Source of the DNA: Spinacia oleracea
Taxonomy: Eukaryota; Streptophyta; Magnoliopsida; Caryophyllales; Amaranthaceae
DNA: 64,000 nucleotides
Reading direction: 5' to 3'
Assembly: GCF_020520425.1 (NCBI RefSeq)
Contig: NC_079492.1
Location: 40,055,542 to 40,119,541 of the forward strand
The position numbers were made by a program, and so were the translations under genes. Below, piece after piece: positions 23,661-35,100 of this stretch (positions are counted from its first letter, which is position 1; each line of letters begins with the position of its first letter). Below the pieces are notes generated by a model. The model worked only from the letters and a program-made list of their open reading frames with translations. It made no database searches and was not told the DNA's origin.

Positions 23661-26600
23661 AATTAACAAATTAATAAATTTTCGTTTTTTTGCCCTAAAA
23701 TTATGAAATTAATATGATTTATTAATTTGTCGTTATTTTAAATAAAAAATTTAAAATTTTTATGAAAATCGCTCATAAATGTTGCACGCACAAAGCAATG
23801 GACGCTACGTGTTACCTTTATGGGGTATTGTATAGTGCGGGCACGCGACGACGAGCAAGGGAGCTTGTTGCCCGTGCAGTACGAATACAGCGAGCATCAA
23901 AGCATGGCGCGCGCGCGAGGCATTTGAGCTGGCCGTTTGTGCTGTGCGATGGGTGGTGGGCAAAGGGCAAAGCATGGGCGAGCAGTCGCGTGTGGGCAGC
24001 GAGCGTGCTGCGCCACAGCGCGCACTGCCTCGCGCGAGTGAGCGATGGGTCGCGCTTTGAGCGATGCCTCGCCAGGGGCTGCTGCGATGCGATGCGGACG
24101 AGCAGGCTGCGCGCAAGCGTGGCTTGGCTTGCTGCGTTTGCGCGTGGCTGCTTCCACTCGTGCATGCCGATCGGTCAGTCGATGGGGCATGCTGCCTCGT
24201 ACACTCGATGGGGCTTGGGCGCAAGCCCAAGTGCCTCGTCTTGTTACGATTGACGCATTTTAATTTTAATTTTGAATTTTAGTTCGGAAATAATTTTAAT
24301 TAACTTTAAAATTAATAATTTAAATTGTTTTCTCGGATTTTAATTTTGAATATTATAATTATTATAAATTTTAATTTATACTAATTATTTTACTAAAATT
24401 AAAACCTTGAATTAATTTAATTCAAATGAAAATAAATTAAATAAATGGATTCGATTATAATTTTATATGAGCTTTAAATTTTAATTAAACTTGTATGTTT
24501 CCGGTTAGACTAGAAATACATTTTTATGTTTAAAATTAGTAAAGCATATAAAGTTATTGGTTTAAGTGGGAGCATTTTTAGTCATAAACTCTTGATTAGG
24601 TCTACAATCCTTTAAGGTTAAAACAACTTGATTAGAATTAATAAGGACTGAATAATTGGTAGATTATTAGTGCCCTTGATTAATTGCTGCAAATATTTAT
24701 GTGATGCATTACAATGTGTTTTACTAACCAGCTATGTGGGCCATTCATGATAATGAATAGGTGAATGGTATATATTGTATATGTACTGTTTTGCAGGTTA
24801 ATGAAAGTGACTAGTATGACCCAAATAGGATAAAAAATATGGTCTGCGTACCATTAATTTGAATGTAATATTGGTCTAAAGTACCAAATTTTATTGCTTT
24901 TAAATATGGTCTGCGTACCATCAAATAGTTGTAATTAGTTTATTTATAGCTGATCCTATTTGAAGAAAATGGCGCCTCCCATGGTGAAATTCAAGACGGA
25001 GTTTCCAATCCATTTTCAAGACGGACTTTGAAGTTGAAGCTTCAAGATGAAGTCGGGCCATACTAGATCACATTTATCTTATGCATGCTTTAAGTTATTT
25101 AATGCTCTTAAATATGTCTTAATTATGCATGAGATTATGTCTTGATTATGTTGCATGATTAAGGATTTTAGTTCACTTAAAATCTAACCAACATAGTAAG
25201 AGCCTTAAGTTCCAAACTTTAAAAATTGAGTTAAAAGGTGCCATGCCAAAATAACACTTACTTGCATAACCTTTACCTCAACCTTAGTAATAGTTTTCCG
25301 CCATAGCGAGGTGTTACTTATTGATTCTGAAGGGGTAAGGTACACAAATAATTGTGAGTACATGTTAGTTTTGGTGAAACTCAACGATATAAGTAAGGAG
25401 TCCTTTTATGTCGTGGCAAATGCGATAGGTTTACCTAATAAGTTCTTAGACGTACCTATCAACCAAGAGTAGTTTCTATACTATTAGCAAAGGCTTTGCT
25501 TACCTATAATATTTTAGAATTGAGTCTAAATACATAATGTGCTTAATTCTTCAATGATTTAAGGATCTTGGAATCATTTTATTCACACCTGTCGGAACAA
25601 TAAACTCGAATAAAATGCTAATGACTTGTTTAAATTGCATGATTGCTTTAATTTCAAGTTATTACTCATGAGAAATGTTTAGAGTTTGCATGCTTCAATG
25701 TATGTTTTAATTATTGTTTATAATTAAATATCTTGAACTGCAGGAAATCCTTTTAGAAAGGTAACAGTAAATTTCCTCGATTGGTAGTGAATCCAAGAAC
25801 GATTCACGGAAATGAGAGAAAATGAGCAATTTAAATGTACGTTTCTTATAGCGACTTTTATGGTTGGTTTCGAGTGTCAAAGTCGAATGGCGAACCGATT
25901 GGTGCTTGTGAATTCAAAATACAATGTAGTTTTGAGATCATAAAGCATTGAGTTTAAACGCTCAGCTTTACCAATGGTTAACAACCTAAAATCTTTTTCC
26001 ATTTAATTCTCGAATGAATCTAGTCCCTAGACATTCGAATAGATCGATGCTTAGAGAACTTTAGAAGCTTCTGGTAAAATCATCTAGTTGAAACAGAATA
26101 TTCAACATAAATGGTAAGAACTTTGTTGGAGTGACATTGGACATGTCTAAACAAAGTATAAAAGTCAACACTAGAGAATTCAATTCTTAAGGCTATTAGA
26201 AAGGGTACAAGAAATAGGAAAACAAAGGAACAAATGAAAGGAATTTACAATTCCGTTTCTAACTATAAGTTTATGTTTAAAGAAAAGTGACCTAGCAATC
26301 AAACTTCCTTGGTATCATATACCGCTTGACGTTCTTACTTCGGTAATAACTCAAACAATGGAAGCTAGGATACACTATTGACCTACAAGTGAGAAAATGA
26401 AGCATGGCAATGTTACATTAGTTGTAGGGTCATCTAGTTTGTTTTAAGTCCTTTCAAAGGCTGGAACTAAATGGCTATTTTGTTCCATAATCAGCATACC
26501 TAAATTTCTGCTTCAAACACAGAAAGACTCACATTCAGAAGAACCAAAACAATGCTTGTTTGTTTGTTTATTTGAATGAAATGGTCATTTACGGGTTGAG

Positions 26601-29600
26601 TCAATATGCTTGATTAAACCAAACAACTCTTTAACAATAAAAACTTTACTAGGTTCAAATCAATCTCTGGATTTGAGTTCCACTAATCTTTGGCATTGTT
26701 ACTTAGACCATATCAACAAGTTAACATTCAAATGCTATATTTTGATGGACTTTTGAAAGTTGATTGATTTCTAGATCGATTTAAGACAAGCTAGTCTTAC
26801 TTGTTGAAAGTAACAAAAATATGAACTATTGTTAGAACACCTAGACAATAGAGTTCAAAGCTAAAGAGAGATTTTATGACTTTATTATTTCACCTAAATT
26901 TTAGTGAATATTGGTTTATTTACTCAAAGTGATATAAGATTGAATCAGTTTGGCTAGTTCAAAGATTCAGAAGTATAAGAGCCGAATGGCAAGAAATCAT
27001 AAAGATCTAGGTTAGATCATGACAATGATTACTTTAAGACCAAAATGATCATCAATGATTGTGTGTTATAATTTCACGATCTAGCTCCATAAGATATGGC
27101 ATATCTAAGTTGGAATGATCTAAGTCAATTAGTACTTGATTCGATCAATGATGAATCATAAAGACTTTTCCTATAATTTCTAAAACAAAATGCTCAACTA
27201 CAACAAAACTAAACCAAATTCATCAAAGCTATTGAAAAGTAATTTCAGAATATCTTTTCAATAATTATATATCTAAAGAGTTGCTAAACTCAGTGGGAGC
27301 TTAGTGTTTGTTATTCTACAAACTAAGGCCCATGTCTAGATATATGTTGCATTGTGATTTATTCAAATGAGACACAAGGGTATTGTTTCTACCACGAATT
27401 TTTGAAAACATAATGTTTGTTTGCTCGAAATAATGTCCTTTTGGAGATTCGTTTCCAAAATGACAAGTGGGAGAAAATATACCTCGAAAGTCTTCGAGGC
27501 GAACAACAAACATAAACGGACATTCCGGAGGCTTTTCGAAGTTCTTCAGAAAATCCGAACACTTATTCTTTAAGGACTTTAGAAGTGGCTTTAAAGAATA
27601 GACATCTCTTAGAAGACTTTACAAGTGCTTCAAGGAGAACAGAATATTCAAAAGACTTTGAAGTGTCTATTGATATTGTTTGATGTTCTATACCCAAGTA
27701 GGCATATAGTTCAAGTCGCCGAAACTATAAGATTCTTCTATTACATAGTGAAGAAACATGGAGTTCAGGTCACTGAAGCTATGCGATTCTTTTATTAGAT
27801 AGTGAAGAAACCTACAACTTGCAGTCAAACTATTATCACGTAGATTAATGAGTTTGTGACTTATAAGAATGCTATGACGAAACCCAGATAGATTCCCTAA
27901 AATGGTTAGAGGCCATATATAGACTTAATGTTTAATTGGTTAAAGGCCATAAAAACATACTCAATGTTCTGATGACAAAATTGAAATTTTGTTGATTTGC
28001 AAGAATGATTTACTTCTATTGGTTGCAAATTGGTTTGAAGGATAAAAACCATCAAAACATGGAATTGTTTTCAAACACAAAGCTAGATTAGCTGCTAAAG
28101 GTTACAAGCAAAATTCATGGCGTGGATTGTGTTGAAACCTCATGCATAATCGTAATTCTGAAGTCTATAATTCAAGCAATGATTGCATATTGGTACATAT
28201 GGCAATTGGATGAAAAAACATCTTCCTCAATCAAATGTTGGAAGAAACTATGTACATGGCATGTCATAAGATTTGTGGATCCAAATAAATGCTTGAAAAG
28301 GAAAGCTAGCTTATGAAATCTAAGTACAAATTTAAGCAAGCAATTGGGAATTGGAATTGTATTTTAGTGAAGCTAATAAGTATTTTAGTTTCATAAAATG
28401 CACATAATTCTTATAGATATATAAGAAGTTTAGTGGGAATACATAAAACTTAATTGGTCCTATGTGTATCACACACATATCTCTCTATTGTTAAATAACA
28501 TTCAAATGCTAATGACTTAGATTTGAAATTATTCATCAATGATGGACCAAGGCGATACTTAGTGCATACTCGGTATTAAGATCCATTTACAAAGATCTTA
28601 TAATATTGTTTTTGATTAAGTAATGGCAATTACTAAATCAAACACGAAAAGCTCCATTGGAGATATTCGACCCATGTGAATAAATCTGAGTATAGAATGT
28701 TTGAACTATGTATAAGCATTTACTACGTTAAACATCAAAGAATCTAAGTGAGATTCTTAACCTATATTATATGTCAAAGAATTTAGCTGGATTCAGTATC
28801 TACTGAAATTGGATAGCTAAAATACATGAATAGAATTCAATTGAGAATAATTCTGCAAAAGAATTTCTCATGTATGATATAATATGAGGATCGCCAAAAT
28901 GTATCGTATGGGCTTAGGCATAACGAACATATACCAATCTCTATTGGTCTAAGTAAAGATCAACTAGATTGAAATCAAGAAAATCCTATGGCACTTGGAA
29001 AGTACATAGGAATAGTTCTTGATTCAAGGAAATAAAGATATGCTAAACAATTGATGCTACACGCATAAACACCGGCAAAGGATCAAGCAAGATTTCTTTG
29101 GAGTTAACCATTGGCAAGAACGAGCTATATGTATCATGTTTTGAAATGGCAACATGGATTAAAGACCATGAGTTGTTGCGTGGGAAATTAAAAATTAATT
29201 TCTATGTTCTAAGATATAGCTGGAAAGTCTTCCACAAATCTGTGAACTGCTTGGATAAGTAAATCCAAACAAAGCATCACTAGCAACCTAAACAGTTGAA
29301 GTAAAAGTACTTATTGCCTAAGAAGCAATAAAACAGGGTTGTTTATGTTAAAGAGTTCTTCACTGAACTTGGGTAGATCACATGTCTGTTGACTTAATGG
29401 TTCTTCATTGCAAAATGCGTAGAACCACTAATTTAGCAAGAAAGACTAGATCACAAAATAAACATACTCAAAAGATCTTATCATCCTATCTCGAAAGAAA
29501 TTCGATCAAAGGGATATTAAGATTGGCAAAGCATGATAACTAAACCTATGCAACAAGTGAGAAGCAACACTCACATTATAGCACTGGAAATCAAGCATAA

Positions 29601-30445
29601 CTTTGAATTCCATGAACTGTTTTGAAGATGGGTTAGAGCCCATGGTTGTAAAACATTGGGGTTGAACATTTATCATATATGAAATGAATTTTCATATTCC
29701 ATTTAATCTTGGTTTAGTATTAAATGATGAGTCCCTTCAATTTGACGATATATTCAAGATAGACTGTCAGGACCAGTCCTGTGACTAAGAAATGTCTATC
29801 AAGTGAACTTGAATGTTAAAAGTTGAAAATGGTCCCTGGTCGAAGTTTTCTATAAAGAAGGACGCATAGAAAACGTTAGACGACTAGAATGCAAGATGAC
29901 TAATAGTTCTGTTTCTTGAACTATGTGGACATGGCAATGTCGTAATCATTTGCATAGATACTTACTTTGGGAAGCCTAGTATCGGACAGACCTATGAAAC
30001 TTTACTGTAAGAGGTGAAAATCTGTCTGTCATAAGTAAATTTCATTAAAATTATTAGACACTAAATCCTCAATACATGAGTGATTTGAGATTACTTGTTT
30101 GAGAACTGCTTACTTTGACGTTGTCAACCGTCGCACCGTAAAAGGAGGCTATAAAGGCAACGCTCAGGTAATCACCTATCAAACGAAGTCTAATCTCAAG
30201 ATCGCAAGATTGGGATTGTCCTCCCATAAATCGGGATGAGATGCTGAAAAGTTGTACAAGGCCACTCGGAGAGCTAGAAACTGTAAAATGCATGGCCGTG
30301 CTCAGATGAATCATAGGCTATGATTATCTCTTTATTTGATCAGTTGAACTCTGAAACCGAGAAATACCTCTGGACATAATAAGCAAGCATCGAGCGACAA
30401 AGGAATTAGGAAATGCACACTTGTCCCTAAGGACAAGTGGGAGAC
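23661..30445 (+). mobile_element. Internal region of element B, decayed pol
   Basis: AT-rich, with the GC-rich leader (23780-24250) that this family carries after its primer site. The pol remnant includes an RT piece at about 28060-28320 (LAAKGYKQ, later GSK-like and CLKRKAS motifs, similar to the minus-strand copy at 3709-4032). The RNase H tail is at about 29340-29510 (VLHCKMRRTTNLARKTRS), followed by a noncoding stretch up to the polypurine tract. Overlapping frames on both strands of 23805-24282 are composition artefacts. Confidence 0.75.
30431..30445 (+). other. Polypurine tract of element B
   Basis: The purine-rich ggacaagtgggagac lies directly before the 3' LTR. The equivalent site of element A is next to 2460 (aagtgggaag on the minus strand). 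Confidence 0.7.
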
Positions 30446-31822
30446 TGAAGGAAATAATGCCCTTGGTCAAAGTATGCATTTAATGTTAAGTCTAATAAAT
30501 GCGGTTCATTATTAATTAACAAGTTAATAATTCAGTGAGATCAAGTGAGCTGAAATCCTGGCTAGAGGCTGCTTCAGTTCAAGTGGAATTAATGATATTA
30601 ATCCACAATTTACTCTTGACTGAACCCGTAGGGTCACACAAATAGTACGTAAACGGATCAAGTATTTAATGGCTTTAAATACTCAATCTATGGATATTCG
30701 GAATCGACGGATCATGGTTTCAGTGGGAGCTGAGATCGTCAAAGGCAAGTAAATGAATACTCCGGAAACGATGATATTGCCGGAAACGGAAATATGGATC
30801 CTATCGGAAATATAAATATTATCCAAGTCGTGGATGTTGCCGGAAACGGAAACATGGTACGTATCGGAAAATATTATCGGAAATGGAAATATTGCCGGAA
30901 TCGGAAATATTGCCGGAAACGGAAATATTGGCAGAATCGGAAATATTATCGGAATCGGAAAATAATTCCGGAAACGGAAAATATTAAATATTTTTTTGAA
31001 ACGGAAATTAATTCTGGAATCGGAAATGTTAAATATTGTTCGTATCGGAAATGAATTCCGGAATCGGGAATTTAATCGGAAGCGCATCGTACGAATTAGG
31101 ATCGGACGAGACTTGCTAGACGAAGGCCCAGCACAAAGCCAGGCCCGCGCCCAGCAAGTCAAGCGCCCAACACAAACGCTGCCAAAGCCTCGCCAGGCCC
31201 AATGCAAGGCCATGGCGCGCGCGCGAGCTCGTGGGCAGCGGGTTGTGCATCTCGCGTGGGCCGCAAGGCTTGCGCGGGCTGTGCTGCTCGTGCTCGTGCT
31301 CGTGCAACGCTTGTGTTCAATACGAATCCTAAAGCTAATAGAATTCGTTCTATGATTAAATCCTAATCCTAATAGATAACATTTGTTTAATAGAGTTTTA
31401 ATGAGATTCTAATTAGACTAATTGGTATCCTAATAGGATTCTAAATCCCTTTCCATGACTCTATAAATATGTGCCTAGGTTCACAATTTATGTGTAAGAA
31501 TTCAATTATTCAAAGGTAAGATTTTCAAGAAAAAATCAGCCAAACACTTGCCACATATTAGCCGAAAATTCTAAGTACCTTAAGGGCGATTCTAGTTGGT
31601 CAAGCTTAAGGCGGATCCGGACGTGCTGTGGACTTTCTACGGAGGGACGACACTGGGAGTCCTAAAGACTTGTTCTTGTTCGGTTCGGGCGTAGCTAGGG
31701 AGGGCACGCTGCAAAGTGTATGCATCCTAGACTAATTATATGATTATGTGCAATTAATATGATTCCTGGCATTAAGGTTTTTCCGCATGATTTATGTTGT
31801 TCATATGTATCATAACCTAACA
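30446..31822 (+). repeat. 3' LTR of element B
   Basis: Full LTR of 1,377 bp, TGAAGGAAA...CCTAACA. It carries the 18-bp array (30760-31078), a GC-rich block (31100-31320), a TATA box CTATAAATAT at 31461-31470, and the conserved GGCGGATCCGGACGTGCTGT segment at about 31610. The 34-bp repeat array of the 975-2460 LTR is absent. Confidence 0.92.
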
Positions 31823-32150
31823 GGTTGTGCAGCCCTTGGTTCTTTCTTAGACTGGTCTTTGTTAGTGTTGCCAGAATACTGATGTACTATTTGTTTATCA
31901 GACTTTTTTTTCTTAATCAGGATGTTCTCTAGATTAGCCTGAACAGAACTTTGTTTGGAGAGCTTGTTCTGGTAAAAATCAGAAAATAATAGTGAGAAGA
32001 GATCTCATAATTTAGAATCATGTAGGACAAACTACATCATGATAAGCATAATTACAAAAGAAATATAGCACTAAGAAGGTCAGAACCTGAAATTTACAAG
32101 CTCCAGCATTTTCCTTCTTAACTCTAATGCAGACACGTGATTCTCGTCTT
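31823..32150 (-). pseudogene. Unidentified minus-strand gene, 5' part of interrupted exon
   Basis: Minus-strand continuation of the gene at 22378-22913. The exon starts at about 32011 after TTTTTACCAG and reads NKLSKQSSVQANLENILIKK, then a Lys/Ser/Gln-rich stretch, and runs straight to the TSD at 31823. Removing the copia element and one TSD copy restores an open frame across the junction. A further upstream exon is likely at about 32145-32090 (ALELRRKMLELVNF). Family not recognised. Confidence 0.5.
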
Positions 32151-33381
32151 AACTCTAATAGTCAATTAGCTAGACTTGCAGAAATTCTAGCAACAATTTT
32201 ATAGATTAGTGTTTTACATTGGTTGATCTTTGTTAATTTATTTACTAAAAAGACTTAACTATTTCTTAATATATCTCTTTGAATATGAGTGCATAACCTT
32301 TCAGAATACGGAAAGGTTGCACGGGCTGCTCAAAATCAATTTCATAGATCTGGTTGTAACAGCTAGCTATGCGAATCAACAAGCTGATTATGTAAGAATC
32401 ATGACTTCTTTTATTTTATTAACGCTGGTTCAGATTTTCTTTAATACTTCTTACATTACTATTCATATATAGGAAGACGAGCATGGAAAAAAATGAGCTT
32501 ATTAGCCCTTTGGATAAAGTCTCATTCCGGCAAGGACGAGACCTTTCTTCCTGGCACAGTCACTAAAGATTTTTTGGTATGAGTTCAAATTTAATAGATT
32601 TATTAAGCTACTTAATTTGATAAACCAGTATGGGATTGCTTCTTAATTTGTTTATGAAATTCATATTATTATCCTAAATTGTTTTGTAGGATGATGCACA
32701 TGCTAAGATTGAAATGTTGAAGACTATAGACCCTTCGAAACCTGAACAAGAACTTGAAAATGCAGCTTTTGAGGATACTATGCATGGTGGATAGATTCCC
32801 GTACGCCCTGTAGGGTACGGACTTAGAGTTCGAAAGAGCAACGTTTACGGGGTGCATGGTGTGCTAAGGAAGCAAGGGTATTGGAAAGTTCGAGAGAGGA
32901 CCGTGGTGATGGAAAGTGTGAAAGAAGACGTGTCAGCTCTCAGCAAGAAAAATGAAACACTTGAGAAGGAAAATGGAAAAGTGAAAGCCCAAGTTAAAGA
33001 GAATAGTTTTGTTCTTACAACTCTTATTGGAAAATTTGCTCAACTTGTAGGTCAAGTTCGTACAGGAACTGCTTCAACAGAATCTCTACGTTTAGCACAT
33101 GAAGTCTTGTCTATGTCACATAATAGGGTAATTATTCTAATTTCTTATCATTTGAGCTCTGTTTGCATGTTGTTATATGATTAGTACGTAGTTTCTTATC
33201 TGTCATCGTCTGATTATTAGTTTCTTATCTCTTATTTGAACTGCGGGACTGCTGGAGTCTCCTTACTTCCTTGTAGTTTCTTATATGTCATTGTCTGATT
33301 AGTAGTTTGTTATATGATTAGTACTTTCTTATATGTCACTGCTGGATTCTGATATGGGTTCAGCTTCGTATTCCATGCCTT

Positions 33382-33660
33382 TTGTGTGCCTCATTGCTAC
33401 ATCCAACAACCATGCTCATTGCTGCCAACACTACACTACCTGGATGCCAGCGTAAGTGTGGGAACGTGACAATTCCCTTTGGCATAGGGAGAGGCTTATC
33501 CATGTGTTATAAAAATGTTGTAGTCTGTGACATTGAAAAGTATTTCTCCATACCTAGATTTCTCGGTAGACATGTCCTTGATATATCTGAGTCTCATGTT
33601 ACAGCTGGTCATGATGTTTGTGACATTTTAGAATACCATATTAATAAACATTTGGTATAG
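33382..33660 (+). pseudogene. Captured wall-associated-kinase ectodomain fragment
   Basis: The open frame contains NTTLPGCQRKCGNVTIPFGI followed by GRGLSMCY. This matches the start of the cysteine-rich galacturonan-binding domain of wall-associated receptor kinases (LPGCxxxCGNVxIPYPFGIG, which binds pectin outside the cell). Tyr-Pro is missing from the PYPF motif. The kinase and EGF domains are absent and the frame ends about 70 residues later. A hydrophobic stretch before it (LLHPTTMLIAA) may be a worn signal peptide. It sits just after the last CACTA second-gene exon and is probably another captured shard. Confidence 0.65.
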
Positions 33661-34071
33661 TTTGGAGATAATAAAAATTAAACTCAAGGATCAAGTTCTG
33701 AATTATAGCCTTAGATGCTCAGTAAATTACTTATTTGCAGCATCAATATTATCCAACAGACTGCAAAACCTGTAGAAAAGAATCCGAAAGTTAAATGAGA
33801 AGTACATAGTTATTCGAAGTTTCCCTTTGAAAACTTCAGTTTGCTGTTGCATCTGCATTAATCTTCATTCATCTACATCTGTCTTTTTTCATCTGCACCC
33901 GTTTCTGATTTATGAATCTGCATTAATCTTGAGAATCTGCATTAATCTTCATTCATCTGCATCAGTTTCTGATTTATGAAAACCAGTGTGAGGCACATTC
34001 CTGAATTTTCTTGCACGACCATTGACAACTTACAGTCTATCCTAATCCATTCAATCACATATGTGGTTCTG
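33661..34071. repeat. Noncoding with catctgcattaatcttcatt repeats
   Basis: No gene seen. From about 33845 to 33985 short motifs (catctgcattaatcttcatt, tttctgatttatgaa) recur two to three times, a possible subterminal repeat zone of the older CACTA element. It ends at the TSD of the younger CACTA element. Confidence 0.5.
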
Positions 34072-34084
34072 CACTACTACAAAA

Positions 34085-34460
34085 ACACCCTACGGAGTCG
34101 GACTTTTCGAGTCGCCTCAAACAAATAGGCGACACATAAGCTTTTAGAGTCGCCTGTTATATAGTAGGGGACTCATAAGGTTGCATAAATCAAAATAAAA
34201 AACCAAATAAAAGGCTTACGTGTCGCCTGCAACTTATCAGGCGAAACATAAAATTTTAGAGTCGCCTTTTATAAAGTAGGCGACTCGAAAAGTAAAAGTT
34301 TACGAGTCCCCTACACCATAAAATGGGACGCGTATACTTTACGTGTCGCATTGTACATTGCAGGGGACATATATAGTTTACGTGTCGCCTCTTACATTAT
34401 AGGTGATATTATAAAATTGACTTTATATGTCGCCTTTTGTTTATAGGCGACTCCTTATAT
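34085..34460. repeat. Left subterminal GTCGCC repeats of CACTA 2
   Basis: About a dozen short direct and inverted copies of GAGTCGCCT / AGGCGACTC, separated by 10-25 AT-rich bases. The matching right array is at 39480-39960, where the spacing is more regular. Confidence 0.85.
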
Positions 34461-34667
34461 GTAATTTTTTTTTCCGCCCTAAAGAGAGTATTATTGAGGG
34501 CCTAATTTTTAAAAAATAATATATTAAAAACTACTACTCCATAGTAGAAAAAAAGAAAGAAATTAAGTCTTTTGAAAAACGGAAAGCTCTTCATCCTTAA
34601 GAAAAATTGAAAGTACTCCATCAGCGAAATTGAAACTTGCACAACACCCACGAAACTGAAACCCTCC

Positions 34668-35100
34668 ATGTACGAAATTGAAACCTTCTTCTCCATGATA
34701 CTTCGCCCAATACATCCAAGCCAAACTCTACCACCGCTTCCCTCCATTACCGTCACCCGGGTTATTCTCCAGCGTCTCTTATTTCCCTCATTAGTTCTGT
34801 GCGCGACGTGCTCTTATCTCCTCTCCCTCTTTGCCTCTTTGGTGGTTGCGCCTGGTTCCGCTTCTCTCTTCTCTCATCCTCTCCGACGTGCCCTCGGTGG
34901 TTGCCACGTTGTCGAGCTGAGGTAAGCCACCATTCAATTAATAAGATCTGGTACCTTCTCTATCTCCGCCGCCTTTGCCGACTCCAACTCTCAACTCTCA
35001 ACTCTCAGATCTTGTCTATTAGCTTTAAACTAATAGACCCTAATTTTATGGTAATTCTTCCCTATTATTGTTAATTAGTTGCTTTGATTTTGCGCGTTTA
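34668..35100 (+). other. Possible captured first exon and intron start
   Basis: An open stretch ending at GCTGAG / GTAAGCC near 34922, with pyrimidine-rich, 5'-UTR-like sequence before it and a long T-rich intron-like region after it (to about 36100). This resembles the start of a plant gene, but the protein (Ser/Leu/Pro-rich) is not recognised. 35100-36360 holds no clear coding sequence. A short frame at 36113-36250 is unassigned. Confidence 0.3.

Larger units (their letters stand above)
22914..31822 (+). mobile_element. Copia element B, complete insertion with 5-bp TSD
   Basis: An 8,909-bp Ty1/copia element on the plus strand. Ends TGAAGGAAA...CCTAACA, target duplication GGTTG on both sides, polypurine run ggacaagtgggagac at 30431-30445, 3' LTR 30446-31822. 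The 5' LTR is deleted after about 23660, taking the primer-binding site with it. The internal region is a heavily decayed pol, matching 2461-8350 in reverse. RT and RNase H fragments are readable but contain many stops. No longer able to prime its own copying. Confidence 0.92.
19794..33127 (+). pseudogene. CACTA second gene (Ptta/En-Spm type), split by copia insertion
   Basis: Plant transposase of the Ptta/En-Spm class, the usual partner gene of TNP2. Exons read: about 19794-20480 (low-complexity Ser/Pro/Thr-rich start with a frameshift near 20245), 20671-20912 (KYYVEFNDLYQPLRKGG, then in-frame TAA), 21755-21971 (DRFVIPDHPEYN then SAQWRKLVKCW, with a stop and a frameshift), 32305-32391 (KVARAAQNQFHRSG), 32473-32576 (ALWIKSHSGKDETFLPGTV), and 32690-33127 (RPVGYGLRVRKSNVYGVHGV then a Glu/Lys-rich coiled-coil-like end). 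Splice sites fit GT-AG. The 8.9-kb copia element at 22914-31822 lies in the intron between the third and fourth exons. Several stops and shifts make it non-functional. How many amino-terminal residues are genuine is uncertain. Confidence 0.8.

Noticed and set aside
23262..23706. Open frames across the LTR of element B (and 30683-31355)
   Set aside because: They translate the CCGGAA repeat and GC-rich LTR sequence. The frame differs between LTR copies.
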